Positions 36,133-48,899 are shown, counted from the stretch's first letter. The stretch is 64,000 nt of DNA from Erythrophleum ivorense (GCA_026724425.1 JAIUCV010000001.1:1002001-1066000); one strand, 5' to 3'. Notes: generated by a model from the letters alone, not told the origin. Numbers and translations are program-made.

Positions 36133-39100
36133 TATCTGAATGATTCTCAGGTGCTCGCCTGTATCCAAAAAACCATGATTTTTTTGGCCTGTTTTATGTT
36201 CTCTTTTCTGATTTCTTTTAAAAGAAATGAAAAATTAAGGCTGTGAAATGTTTGCTATTGTTTTTAGTGCATAGTTTTCATAGAGAAATGGACAAGTTTT
36301 CATGAATATTTCTTAAATATTTTTGAAAACATGCTCAATGTACACTTCTTACTAAAGCGAGAGGTTTCTAGGCAAAGAAAGCCACTAGGACATAAAGTCC
36401 CTTCCTATGCCTTCAGTAGGTTTTTTTATGATCTCTCATTTTAGACCTACAAAAGAAGTATAAATCTTTTTCACCTAAGCTGATTCCAACATCCATGCAA
36501 AGACTCTCTCTTTTCTTTATCTCAGTAGTTAGTTAGGAATTCAGCTGCAAATGTTAAATGGTTTGCCGATTGTCATTGTTATGTCTCAGTGCCACCAGCA
36601 ACCTGGGGTGGTTGGCTATTAGAGGACTCCAATTTTACATAGCCAGAGTCACTTGATTTTTTAAGTGGAAATTATAGATATATTGTGTATTGGGTTTTTT
36701 GGTTAATTGAAAGCCATCAATTGTTTTGCAGATAATTGAATCTTTTTAAACTTGACAGTGAATTTGGATGTGATATTTTCTGTTTTGAAGCCTATAATTC
36801 TGTACATTTAGATCAAAATTAGTTTATCATGTTTTGTGTGGCTATTGTAACTGTATTTTCAAGTGCTGATAGACAGAAGATTATGAACTAGATGCTTGGG
36901 GTGTTTTATTTGTTATGAAATCAAGATTATGTTTGATAATTTATGGTAGAGGAGACTTGAGAGTGTAAAGAAATTGACTACATATGAAGCTTATATGCAT
37001 ATTTAGGAAAGATAGAACATGGTGTGGTTGTTCTCAAGCCATTTTACCCCTTTAGTGCCAGATGTGCTTTTTGTATTTTTATGTTTCAGAAAAGCAGTTA
37101 TTAGTTTTGTGAACTATTAGCTACCTGCCCATTGGCTGCTGTGATTATAGATGAAACGTGTTAAGTTTGTAATGAAATATTATAATATTAAATATTAACA
37201 TGTAGCATCAAATTCCGATTTAATATTGCTGAAATTGAGGGTTAAAACTAAATATAATGAGTGGGAAGACTTGCACACACACCCACACAATGGCAGGTGA
37301 TAGCCCCTCCTAAAATCCTAAAGAATAAAAATACTGATAGGAGATAACTAAAAGAGTCCTAGACAGTTATAAAATCCTAATCTATAACACTCCTGTGTAA
37401 TTTATAAGATTTATCCTTGAATAATTGATAAGTTTCTCAACCAATATAATATCAAATCTTACATTACTAACCTTCTTAGTAAAAACTTGATTATATTTTC
37501 ATTTTTCAAATCAAATACTACATGGCTAAGAATCGTACTTTGTCAAGCAAAATTATTGTTTCCCTTTTTGCTAATGAAAATTATGTTAAAATTAAAGGAA
37601 TGAATCAATGAAATATGATCTTAGGAATAGAATTTATTTTTGAAAGCTTACCATAAGATGAGAGAGAGTACTTGTTCATTATATCAATTGATTGGTCATT
37701 CCAAATGATTGATGAAATTAAGCCTCCTAACAAAGGATGCAGTCCTGTAATATTCAATTTTATCTGTGCCATTTAGAAAAAGTGATCTTCAGTGTTTTAT
37801 TTGTCAAGTTTGAGATTCTCTATGGAAACCTTATTGTTACATGAAATCTGTTTTGTTCCAAAGTTTTACTTCTTATCATTTCCTCATAAAGGTTTCTACT
37901 AAACTATAATTTTTATTCTTTCAAGAATTTTCTCAAGTTTTTGTATTATTAATGAGCTAAAGGGTCAAAATCATTTTAATATGTGAAGATAAGAGCATGA
38001 AAGATGACAATTATTGTTCATCCCGTTGATAGCACTAATTGAAAGACCAATTAAATTGAAAAAGAGAATAAGGTAAATAAAAGTAAGGTTTTTTGAATTT
38101 TAAAATTAAGAATAAAAAGCCAAATGCAACTAACAATATTGAGAAGAGAGAAATTTCATCCTCTCTCTTGAACATTCTACTCAATTTTGCTAGGACAGAA
38201 GTTTTAGATGCTTGTGTTTTACTTTGGAGTGTAGTGTTGTCTACTTTTCGTTAAGTCTACTATTTCAAGTTTGTCACTAGTATAATTACTTGCTAGGTGT
38301 CCACATTATGGAAATTGAGAGGAGAGAGAAAGCAGGGGAAAGAACACAAGAAGCTTTATTATAAATGGAAGGTGTAGGGTGAGATGTCTTTGCCTCTTAG
38401 CCCTTGCTCCCTACAATGTATTTATAGTAGTCTACCCAATGCCAAATTTGTGACTTCTATGGAGACAGGACAACCATCTATGCCTTAATTAGATACAGGT
38501 TTAATCGTTTTCACTTGAATATGAAGCTTATTTTATCTACTTTATATAATATTAATTTTTTCTTCAAAAGTACATGACTTCATTCTCTAAGGCCATGGAC
38601 TAGGCATTTAGCTTTATTCTTTCAAGTTTCAACCTAGAAGGTGATCGTACAAGTAGCTTATTTTAAGTACTGAGAAATTCTAGGTTGTGCACGAGACTAA
38701 ATTATCAGACTTGGGCACTACTAATCAGCAGGTGACAACACCCTATGCTCCCAAAAAAAAAAAACAGCCACAGAAGGGGAAAAAAAAGAAATGAAAAAAC
38801 CCCACTTTCTTATCTAGCTTATTGAGATTTAGAGTTAGTAGGTTCAGTGATTTTCTTTTCCTGAAAAAATAAGTAACCTGAAAAAGAGAAATTAGAAGTG
38901 TTAAATTCCCAGTCCGATTTTTGCTTTCTTTTGTAATTGATAGGCGAGAATTTTTTCCTTTAACATTCAGAGATACCCTCAATGGACAGACCACAGATTG
39001 CTGTATATTCAAGGAGTCCCAGTACAATCATCAGCCTCATATTTCTCAACAGGCTTTGAAGAAAACTGTCAATTATCAATTAATCACGGATAAGTCTTAA

Positions 39101-41550
39101 TATGAAGTGGGAGTGTTAATGTTTCAAAATGATCTTTAATCCCATATTTGTAGATTAGGAGTTTATTATTATGTGGTAGTTTTGTAGTTACCATTATCTT
39201 TTCAAGTTGTCATCCCTTGGAGGATTATCTTTTGTATCCAGACTTATCAAGTTTAGTTCTAGGAATAAAAACGGAAAAAAAAAAAAAAAGAGAGGGGGGG
39301 GTAAGAACCAATACTGGAAACACATGCAAGCTCTCTGAACAGTCTCAAAATCTCAATGTTATTAATCACTAAGAAAGGGATAATGATAATGATTAACTAG
39401 AGACTTATAGGCAGCAGAAATAAGATTTTTTAATTCTACTAGAACATTGAAATATAAATCCAAATCGTACTAAAATAATAACATAATACAAAGGGATGAC
39501 AATTCTCTATCTCACACACCAAAACTGATAACTCCAAATTAATCCTAAATTACCTCACTATAATTAATTACAAATCCTTAATTATCCCAAATATTAAAAT
39601 TCATTTAAATAATAAAACAATCAAAATAGGTATCTTCTCATCCTGCATTAGAGGAGGGTTGTCAGTGAGTGTGGGTAGTACAAGTGAGCAAGCCTTCCCA
39701 TCCATCATATCTCAGTTTGACCATCAAGTCCAAACAATGCTCAACCTTTTTAATCCCCTAAACATATATTACCCATGTAAATCAAGATCAAAGAATTGTG
39801 GAGTGAAAACTAAGTATAGTTGGATGTACCCTTGGAAGTTTCAATCCCAAAATATAAATTTTATGTGGCTTCCACCGATATTTAAGGTGGACATGACTCA
39901 ACTTCATAAAGCAGTTCAGTATCATTGATTAGTTGAAGTAGTTTAGATGTTTTGTTTGTCCAATTCTTGAATTTTAGCTACAATGTTGCTATACAAGAAG
40001 CAGCAAGGCTAAGCAATTGCCTTGGCTCTTTTCAGTTTATGATTTTCTTCAATTTTAGTTGGAACCAATTTCAAATCCTTAAAAATGTTTACATTAATTA
40101 ATGTTTATATCACTTCACAATCAGCATTGTCCAGGAGACCAATGGCCACGGACACTAAGCCATCTATCTTTTAAAGGATTGCTTCATTATATCCAGATTC
40201 TGGCAAAATATACAATTTCGAAATCTCATCTTATGAAGCCAGAATCTGACTGTGCATGTATCCCTTTTTGTTTTTTAAATTCACCTTTTAAGCCATTTCA
40301 CTCTCACTAAGCTGAATAAGAGAGAAGATTTCTTCCCTTTAACTAACTTTTGGAGGACCATAATGTGTTGTCTCTTTTTGATAGGTTGTGCCCAAGAGAT
40401 GTGTTAGTTTTCTGCCCAACCAAGAATCTCCCCTAAAAAGTAGCTGAGTAGATATGATGCAAAGTAGATTAAAACTAGAGTACGAGATTTCAAAAGTAGT
40501 GGACATCACTACTTCACCCTTAGCTCTCTTTTCTTCTTCTTGTTTTCCTATACATGCTTTTGAAAAGCTTTCCTCAGTCCTATACATGCTTTTGAAAAGC
40601 TTTCCTCAGTCCTAGTGCAGATTTGTAAACCAATAGACAGTTCCACTCCCATGCTTATCAAAGATGGAGGACAAAACTGTCAAAAATGCATACAGCATGT
40701 TTCCAGTAGAAGCTATGCGTTATGAAAAATGCTTTTTCTCTTGCATTTTGATGTTTTTACAGATACCTATTTTCTTGAAGGGAAAAACAGTTTCCGGGAC
40801 ATATATAAATACATTAGAACGGAAGAATGATAACTTTGTTCATAAGGAAAGCTTTCTTAATGGGACAAAAGGTATGTTCATAAGGTTATTGAAATTAGAA
40901 ACAGAATAAATTTTCACATGCAAAAGTGTTTCAAATTTTTTAATCTAAGCACCACAAAAAAAAATTAAAACTAGCAAAAGTGTTCGAATGTTATTGATGG
41001 AGTAATTCTTAAAAAATTCAATAAAAGATAATAGGATGGGCTACATTGAGTCTTACGTGGCGGCCTTGTCTGCTAAGGTGATTAATTTCATTAATCGTTC
41101 TTCATGGCCTGTAAAGCGATATAAGTATTAGACACTATTTCTTTTGATTAAGAAAGCAGATATTATTTTTAAGATTGTATATGCAACTTTTAATTGGAAT
41201 CAATCTAATTGTTAAAACTAAAAAATAGTAGTATAATAGTGAGATTTTTTGTAGAATATAAAATTCAAATCTGTTAATGTCAATAATATTATCTCTGAAA
41301 AATGTAATGAGCTATACTGAAAATTTATGACTTCTGTCTAATATTAAAAACATTTAGTTCTGTTAGATGAAGATTACTTAAGACTTTGACTTTTTAAAAG
41401 GTCCTTTTCATGATATAATATCTGCATTCTGCACGTCTAAGAGAAAGACACTCAGGTAAAGTTAAATTCGAGTGGAGTGGCTGCCAACTCCTTTCTTCCT
41501 TCAGTTTTTGCTGGTAAAATAGGCTGTTTGATTTCTAATTGTAGTTAGTC
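36133..41550. other. 3' region of the F-box gene and gene-poor spacer
   Basis: Up to a few hundred bases after 36132 may be 3' untranslated region. No gene is supported in the rest. The open frames at 38743-39027, 39659-39928 and 40664-40909 are short and match nothing known. A perfect 32-bp tandem duplication lies at 40546-40609. Some of the 37200-39650 sequence has the moderate G+C and patchy frames of old retrotransposon debris, but no LTR or coding domain was recognised. Confidence 0.5.
40546..40609. repeat. perfect tandem duplication of a 32-bp unit
   Basis: The unit begins TCCTATACATGCTTTTGAAA and ends AGCTTTCCTCAG, and occurs twice head to tail (40546-40577 and 40578-40609) with no mismatch, so the duplication is recent. 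Confidence 0.95.
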
Positions 41551-42589
41551 TTAGCAATAGCAGTTCACACCAAAACCTATAGAATAAATAGATAATGTTG
41601 AGATGTTATGTCCAGATTGCATGTTAGGTTGTCTTCTATTATTGATAATTTATGTTCATTTTTTACGGTAGGATAACCTTTTGATGGGAACATCTTTCAA
41701 TGACCTGTAAAAAATTTATATTAAAGAATAGAGAATGTTCATGCCATATGCTGTAAGAGCTGTGATCTGAAGTTATAACAAGCTATCTACTTTTTTTTGG
41801 ACAGATTTGCAACCAGTCCTTGCATGAAGTATGGTTAAACACCGTGCTGGTATGCTCCCGAGTAACTCTCTGTTTTGGCAGCAGCTGAAATATAACATTA
41901 TGATTTCATCTAAAACTGATACTGCTGCTGCTTGTCTTAACCGATGCCGGCATTTCACGTGAAGGATTGTGGATGTTACTAACAATTTTTGTATGAATCA
42001 TGAATAGAAGGATATTAGTTGTTACCGTGAACTATGTAATACTGTGTATATCAATGTGTGGATATCTATCTGTAACTGGGTGGAAGATTGGTTTGCGAAA
42101 TAATTCATACTAGTTGGGTATCAGTCATGTTCATTGACATGTTCTCATTATCTCCAAAGTATTGAGTTGCATAAATCTTATTCCTTCTGCTAGTAGACGA
42201 ATAGCCAGGAGGAAAGAGAATCAGTTAATAAATGGGAAAGGGGAGGTAGAGACCAAATTGTCTAAGATCAAAGATGAATTGTTTGTAATGGAGAAAATAG
42301 AATGAGGTCTCATGCCTGACGCTAGAGTAGGTCTTTCAGCTGAATTTTGCCCAAGTATCTTTGCACAAGTAAATCATGCACGGTAAAATAAAGTCTACTT
42401 ATTGCATTTTGAAAGTATTTCTTTCAAATCGTTCGTTAATTTGATATGTTATTGCTTAACTGGTATTTTTTTCTTTTAATTTAAATAGTGATTTTTTTAA
42501 CAATTTAAATAGTTATAATCACGAAAATGTTGAACAAATAAACAATTTTATTGATGAAAATATGTTTTATTCATACTTTGAATTTTTTA

Positions 42590-43195
42590 TTGCCTATTAA
42601 AGATATTAGAATTTAGAACTTAATTGATATTTTAAAATTGAAACTATTTATAAATCTTTATAATATTCTCATAACATTATTAAAAAAATTAAGATAATAG
42701 TAAAATGAATATTTAATAATTAAATTATTTATTATTTTTGAATTTACATGATTATTTTTATCAAAATTTGAATGTGTAATATCATAAGTTATATATTTTT
42801 GTTGGTTTAGAATTAAGTAATTATTAAATAAATTATAGAAGTGTTGAGTGATCCATATCAAATCTCAAAGGAGACAAATTAATTTGAGAATAAATTACAA
42901 GTGACAAACTTTAATGTATTATAAAAAAAACTATCACTTATAACTAGTGTAATGAAAATTGGATTAGATCAGTTAATTCAATCTATTGGATCAAGAATTG
43001 GCTTATTGTCCAATTCGGAAGTAGTTAAGAATTAGTAGATTAATGAATTGGTCAAAATTCAGGTTGAATCAGATTAATTTATGCAAAAATTAGACACCAA
43101 AAATGGCCTTGCAAGAATTCGAACACATGCTAATGAAGAAAAGAGTCTGTGTGCTTTTCATATGTGCTACAATGTTTTCTTCTCACGGTGGTGCA

Positions 43196-43231
<36 letters not shown>

Positions 43232-43660
43232 CATCTACATAAGATAGTATAATAAAAACTCTCTCTATATATATATTTAATTAGGTTAAATTTTTTATTT
43301 GATAAATGACCTTTGTCAAATTTATTATTCTAAACATTTTATTTTTTATTTTTTTATTTTTAAATTACTAGTAGAATGTTAAAAAATATATAATTAATAG
43401 TTAAATATTTAAAATTTAAAAATATTTATTTAATTATCACCTGTTCAACTATAGATTAATCACAGTTAAACTAGTAAATCGTGAACTAATATCTTTACCA
43501 ATTTAATAATTAATTTAGTTTTAAAAACATTGGTTATAACTACAATTACTGCATCACCAATATGTCCGGTCTATATATATTCATCCATCCAATGTTAATT
43601 GCAGAATTACGGTTAATGAAAGATCAGAGTCAAAGTTTCAGTGTAATAAAATACTTAGCA
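42590..43660. other. extra AT-rich segment present only in the left copy
   Basis: The right copy lacks the roughly 1.1 kb here, so it was inserted into the left copy or deleted from the right one. It contains an (AT)n run at 43200-43226 and the phrase CAAGAATTCGAAC (43109-43121), which recalls an inverted B-box or repeat end. No clear terminal repeat or target duplication was found. Confidence 0.45.
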
Positions 43661-43984
43661 GGTTTGAGGAGAAGAAATTGGCTCAAGTGGCATATTTGGG
43701 GTATAAGTGCTCGGGATTTTTTTAAATTTTTTCTTTTTTTGGGTGCGATAATTGAAACCATCTTTCAATTTTCAAAACATTCTCTGGGATAGATAAGTAC
43801 ACTTGCCTAGCTTGGGTTAGCGAGAATACTAGAGTTAAATTTTTTTGTTTTTGGGGTGTCAGATGACACTGGAGTATGATGAGGTAACATGTTTAAATGA
43901 CATATTGGACAAATATGGATATCAATATTGTAGCGTGTCTAAATACGATCAGTTTGTTTAGATGGCGATCAAACCGGTAATAGT

Positions 43985-44085
43985 CATGCCATTATGTTGT
44001 AAGAACTGTGATTTGAAAGTTATAACAAGCTCTTTATTTTTCTCTGGACTGATTTTGCAGCCAGTTCTCGCATGAAGGATGATAA
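43985..44085 (+). repeat. third, partial copy of a duplicated non-coding segment
   Basis: The words GTAAGAACTGTGATTTGAA, GTTATAACAAGCT and GCAGCCAGTTCTCGCATGAA match segments at about 41750-41830 and 54293-54372. The family thus occurs three times, twice inside the left block, which implies an additional local duplication. Confidence 0.6.
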
Positions 44086-44449
44086 CCACATGTCAATAAC
44101 TAAAGATAACATTTATCATTAAAAATTTATCCAAAAAAAACACACACCCACGCAATTATGCTTACAGTGGCAGAGTAAGGTAGAATTGGGGCGGCTGAAA
44201 AATAAAACGAACTAAATAAACAAGAAAGAAAGTTAAAGCTAGAAGAAAGCATGAAATTCATGATTGGCATCCGCTTCCTCTTGCAGTTCCAATGTAACAT
44301 CCTCAAAAAGTGTTAGTGACTTTAAGAAAGGATATGAGATTAAAGATTAGGTTGAAAGAGTAGGGTATAGGATAGGATAAGGGAAAAGTCAAATTTTTAC
44401 CTATTTAAAAATTTATTTATATATATAATTTAAAAAGCCAAAGATTTAA

Positions 44450-44885
44450 AACTAAAAAAAAACTTAATAAAATATATATCTTTAGTTAATTTTAAAATAT
44501 TTCAAATTATCTAAGAGTTAACTTAAAGTTAGTTTTAATAACTAATAGAATAATAATAAAAACTAATAAGATATATATATCTATTTCAAATTATCTGATA
44601 GATAACTTAAAGTTAGTTTTAATAGAATAATAATAAAAACTAACAAGATATATATATCTATTTCAAATTATCCGATAGATAACTTAAAGTTAATTTTAAT
44701 AGCTAATAGAATTTTAAAATATAATAATAATAATAACTAATAAGATATATATATATATATATATATATACTTAGTTAATTTTAAAATATTTCAAATTATC
44801 CGATAGATAACTTAAAATTAGTTTTAATATCCAATAGAATTTTAAAATATAATAATAATAAAAACTAACAAGATATATATATATA
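44450..44885. repeat. AT-rich tandem repeats inside the solo LTR
   Basis: About four imperfect units share ATAACTTAAAGTTAGTTTTA, AATAATAATAAAAACTAA and an AGATATATATAT tail, with unit lengths of roughly 70-120 bp. Confidence 0.8.
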
Positions 44886-45081
44886 TACATCTAAAATCGA
44901 ACATATTCCTTATTTTTCACTCCCCTATCCGTTTGCTCTCTCTCACGTCACCAGAAGCCTTTCTTCAAGTAATTCCAACTTGCTCTTTCAATCCCTCTTC
45001 GAACATACATCTCCACACCAGGTACGAGAGTAGCGTTTGTTCTTGTTCTCATATAATTATATATATATATATATATATATA

Positions 45082-45199
45082 TAAACACACCTTACGCACT
45101 ATTCAATAAAAGTGATATGCAATATATATATATATATATATAAACACACCTTACGCACTATTCAATAAAAGTGATATGCAATATACATCTTTTTGTCCT
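45082..45199. repeat. 59-bp direct repeat inside the solo LTR
   Basis: Two copies in tandem with a period of 59 bp share TAAACACACCTTACGCACTA and TTCAATAAAAGTGATATGCA without mismatch, followed by AT runs. Confidence 0.85.
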
Positions 45200-46032
45200 T
45201 TTGTGAATTAAATAAATATATATATAGTTATATATACAACTTTCATCCCTTATATATGTATATATATGTAATTATAATATATAAATATATATATTCTTAT
45301 GCAGAAACGCATCCTTTCATCCCTTTATTTTTTTAAAATAAATATACATATATATAATTATATATTATACATATATTTGTAGGTATGTATATAATATGAA
45401 ATTAGGAATATAAATTTAATATAAATTTTTATACATAGATATATGTGTGTGTGTGAATTTGGGAATATAAATTTAATTTATATACTTAAATTATAAATTT
45501 TTTATGAGAAAATTAAGATTTAAGAATTTGAAATTTTTTGTAAATTTAAGTTAATATAAAAATTGACTATTCTAATGAATTAATTAAAATATAAAGAAAT
45601 ATAGATTTAAAAGAGAATTTTAGGTTCTCTATGATAGCTTTTAAGTTTCTAAAGTAGTTTTAAAGTAATTTTAGAGTAATTTAGGATAATACATAAGTAG
45701 TTTTGAATTATATATTGATATTTTGTTTATATGTGTGACTTTTGTAGATTTTCATTAAAAGCTCTTACTACTTAGATTTTCTTGCCGTGTGATTACTTGT
45801 GAGCCAAAAGAGAACAGGTAATTCGGGATTTTTTCATATGTATGCAAACTGGTTTGTGGTTGAAATTTTAATTAAATAAATAAGTTTATCTTGTTGAGCA
45901 TGGTACATGTAAATAAGCTGTATGGGATTATGAAACGGTAAAAGTCAATGATTGTGAAATTAATGAAATTGCTAGAATCTTATTAAGTATGTTTGCAGAT
46001 ATAATAAAATTCTGACGTAGTGTTTTATTTTT

Positions 46033-46154
46033 CAAGCATGCTTGAAAGGTCGAATTATTGATATAAAATTTTAGAGTATTATATTTCTTTCAAGCATGCT
46101 TGTCAATCTTGTTTGATATACTATATGGGGTTCTTTATTTTTCAAGCATGCTTG
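46033..46154. promoter_or_regulatory. three copies of the palindrome CAAGCATGCTTG in the LTR
   Basis: The perfect 12-bp palindrome occurs at 46033-46044, 46091-46102 and 46143-46154, spaced 58 and 52 bp. Each is preceded by T-rich sequence. Regular palindromes in an LTR are candidates for protein-binding sites that drive or silence transcription. Function is inferred only. Confidence 0.5.
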
Positions 46155-47573
46155 TATGAATTTTGAATAAATATGACATGCAAAAATGATGGGTTAAAGA
46201 GATGTTTGTGAGATATATATGATATGATGACCACGTGGTTTGCCTCCAACTCGCGCAAGTGGTTGCCTTTTTGTAGGGCCACGTTCCTCAATACTTACCT
46301 GGCCGGGTTTGTAAAGGGGGAACGCGGGACAGTAACACCTCCTGGTTTAGTCTTTTAAGGAGGGAAGCCATAGTCTGGGCTTGGGTTTTGTACCTTTGGC
46401 CGGGTACATCTCGAGCACCGGAGTAGCTTTGGTTGGTCCAATGTGTGGGTCAAATCGTGGATAAGCCTGTGACTTCAGTCAGCGGTATAAGGCTGGACGG
46501 AGCAATAAGGGAGGTTACACATATTGCATTTTATCATGTTGTGCATATAACTATTTTGAATTATACCTTATGATCTTTTGTGTTAATAATTAATAATAGT
46601 GATGTTGGATTTGCATTGAGATCTATTAGATATAATTGTTAGTTTGTATGCACATGGTAAGATTCTGGGTTACTGAGACGTTAGTGCTCACCCCATTCTC
46701 TTAATATTTTCAGGTGAAGGGCTGAATAAGAGGCAAGAGAAGTTACCGGAGGAGTGAGTTATTGGCTCTTATACTCCTCGAGCTCATGCTGGGTTAATAT
46801 TTACTTTTTTTGCCATGATCATAGGATATTTTTATTTGATTTTACTATTTTTGAATCTTAAAATATTATTTAGCTAGCAGTTTGATACTTATAAACCTTT
46901 GAATTTAATTTCCTAAAATATTCTAATATATGTTTGAGATGTGAATTGTAAGTTCCTATGTTTTGAATTGAATAAAATGGGTGGAGCCCTTATTGTTATA
47001 TAATAACTTCAGCAGGTATTATTGCTTAATAAGGTTGAGCTTTTTTTTTAGTGAGTATTAATTAGCGTGAGGCGAAGTCAAAAAAATTTATAACTATATA
47101 AGTACTTGACATATATTTAGGGGACGGAGTCCCTAACCCAATGATTATTAGAGTAGGTGTTACATCCAACACGCGTTCAAGTTCCACCTCCACTTTGCCC
47201 ATTGTTGGCCTTTTGTTGGCATCAAAACTTAAACAACTCTCTGTAATGTCCATGTACAATTTCCAACACCCTGGTGCTATTTGTCCCATCAATCTTGAAT
47301 CAATAAATCTCTCAGCATTCCCCTTTTCTATAGTATTTCGGATTTGTTTGCCTATATTGCTTGGGGGATTTGGAGGCCCTGAAATGATCTGAAAGCGAAA
47401 AGAAGAAGAGATGGAAAGAGAGGGAAAGACAAGTCCCTGCCATGTGGGCCCCACTTTTCTCCTCCCTCTCTCTTCTCCTGAATTAACTTGAGAGGATCTA
47501 TTCCCATTGTCTGGGGACGACAAAGCATGTTCGCCCTCATTCACATCCTCATTCTCACTCACTTGATCCATAA

Positions 47574-48044
47574 CCCCTTGTTTGGTTTGAGAGGAGGGGA
47601 GGGGAGGGGAGGAAAGGGATTTTCCTCCCCTCCCCTTGTTTGGTTTGCATTTTTAGAGAGCAGGGGAGGAAAAATTTCATTACACTTTCCCTCCCCTCCC
47701 CCTCTCCCCCTCCCTTCCAATTTGGAGAGATTAAGAGAAAAAATTATTTTTTGAACTAAAATACTCTTATGTTTATTTATTTATAAATTTTTTTAAATAA
47801 TTATAATTATAAATAATTTTTAATATTTATTTAATTTGATAATAAAAATATTAAATTTTTAAAAATAAAAAAATAATTAATTATATTATCATTACTTTTA
47901 AAACATACAAGGGTAAAATAGTCTACATATTATTATTTTCTCTCTCTTCCCCTCTTAAACCAAACAATGTATCATTAAAATCCCTCCCTCCCTTCCCCTC
48001 CCCTCCCTTCAGCTCCCCTCACCTCATTTGAACCAAACATCGCC
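47574..48044. mobile_element. Tourist-like MITE inside the RLCK pseudogene, 471 bp
   Basis: The element is flanked by TAA on both sides (47571-47573 and 48045-48047). The left end reads CCCCTTGTTTGGTTTGAGAG and the reverse complement of the right end reads GGCGATGTTTGGTTCAAATG, both leading into G-rich AGGGGAG repeats. The TTTGGTTT motif occurs again about 57 bp into the left end, so the end was partly duplicated. The interior (47760-47930) is very AT-rich and matches the interior of the MITE at 56783-57183. The TAA duplication and ends place it in the PIF/Harbinger (Tourist) group. Confidence 0.8.
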
Positions 48045-48899
48045 TAAACGTCTGATATATCTGGAATGGGGGCTTTCCGCAAATAAGTTCTAACAAAACA
48101 TAGCCTAAACGTCTGATAAACGTCAGATCTATCTGTGATATTACCCAGGGAACGGTATAAGTTCTCAGGGGCCATATATCCAATTGTACCTGCAACTTTA
48201 CTCACTTCGACGGGTTTTGGGGTCTTCGACGAAAATTTTGGTCCTTTTAAAGAAAGTTCGAAATCTGAAAGTTTGGGAACCCAATTCTCATCTAAAAGAA
48301 TGTTCCGCGGGTTTACATCACGGTGAATGATGGTGCGCTTGGTTCCTGCGTGAAGGTAGTGTAATCCACGTGCCACTCCTATGCTGATTTCTAACCTTTT
48401 CTTCTACGACAGTTCTGGTGGCTTACTATCCCTTCCATAAAGTCGATCTCTGAGGGATCCATTTGGCATGTAGTCATACACCACCGTCATTTCATTTTTA
48501 TCATTGCAAAATCCAATAAGAGGGACCAGATTAGGGTGGTGTAGCTGGCACATCAATACGATTTCATTCTTCAACGCAGAGAGCCTTTGATCGGCGAATC
48601 TTCCAGCTTTTTTACCCCGCTTCACCGCAATTTCTTTTCTTCACCGTTGATAGAGATGCAACCTCTGTATGCCGTGCCAAAACCTCCTCGGCCGATTATG
48701 TGACTTGTGTCAAAGTTGTTGGTTGATTTTCGAAGTTGGGCAAGAGAAAAGCGATGGCATAGATCTTCTATCCTTGTGGAAGGTTGTTTACTAGAACCAG
48801 AGCCACCAAAGCACCTGGGAAGGATTCCCATTTGAGAAATGTTGTGGTTGTAGCTGCAAACTGCAATTAAGACGAGCTTCAAACTTTCTGAAACGAATC

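Larger units (their letters stand above)
44293..47164. mobile_element. solo LTR of an LTR retrotransposon, 2,872 bp
   Basis: The element begins TGTAACATCC and ends GGTGTTACA, so it has TG...CA borders with short inverted ends. It is flanked by the 5-bp target duplication TCCAA (44288-44292 and 47165-47169). The right-hand paralogue has an uninterrupted sequence at this site, which proves insertion. No primer-binding site, gag/pol coding region or second LTR was found inside, so it is a solo LTR left by recombination between the two LTRs of a larger element. End sequence and size suggest a Ty3/gypsy-type parent, by inference. Inside are a cluster of tandem AT-rich repeats (44450-44885), a 59-bp direct repeat (45082-45199) and three copies of CAAGCATGCTTG. 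Confidence 0.85.
44233..48831 (-). pseudogene. FERONIA-like RLCK pseudogene, broken by stop, frameshift, MITE and solo LTR
   Basis: This is the left paralogue of the RLCK at 55464-56690. The start ATG is at 48831 (MGILPRCFGGSGSSKQP) and the original stop matches 44233-44235. The P-loop is intact (GRGGFGTAYRG), unlike in the right copy. A 1-bp deletion near 48637 shifts the frame within the ISINGE-K region, before the VAVK lysine. A TAG at 48401-48403 replaces a Trp codon. The kinase core keeps HRD (IIHRDVNPRNILLDE) and reads DFE instead of DFG (SDFELSLKGP), followed by GTIGYMAPE. After SDVY the frame is broken by a Tourist-like MITE (47574-48044). The last codons are interrupted by a 2,872-bp solo LTR (44293-47164). 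It cannot make a kinase. Confidence 0.85.

Noticed and set aside
41773..41985. Minus-strand frame also present at 54338-54544
   Set aside because: Both copies lie in the duplicated non-coding segment. Their conservation follows from the block duplication, and the frame differs between copies at both ends.
44450..45199. CRISPR-like array
   Set aside because: The repeated units are AT-rich, imperfect and directly adjacent with no unique spacers, in a plant LTR.
44293..47164. Complete small LTR retrotransposon (TRIM-like) rather than a solo LTR
   Set aside because: No long direct repeat links the two ends, and no primer-binding site or polypurine tract was seen inside.
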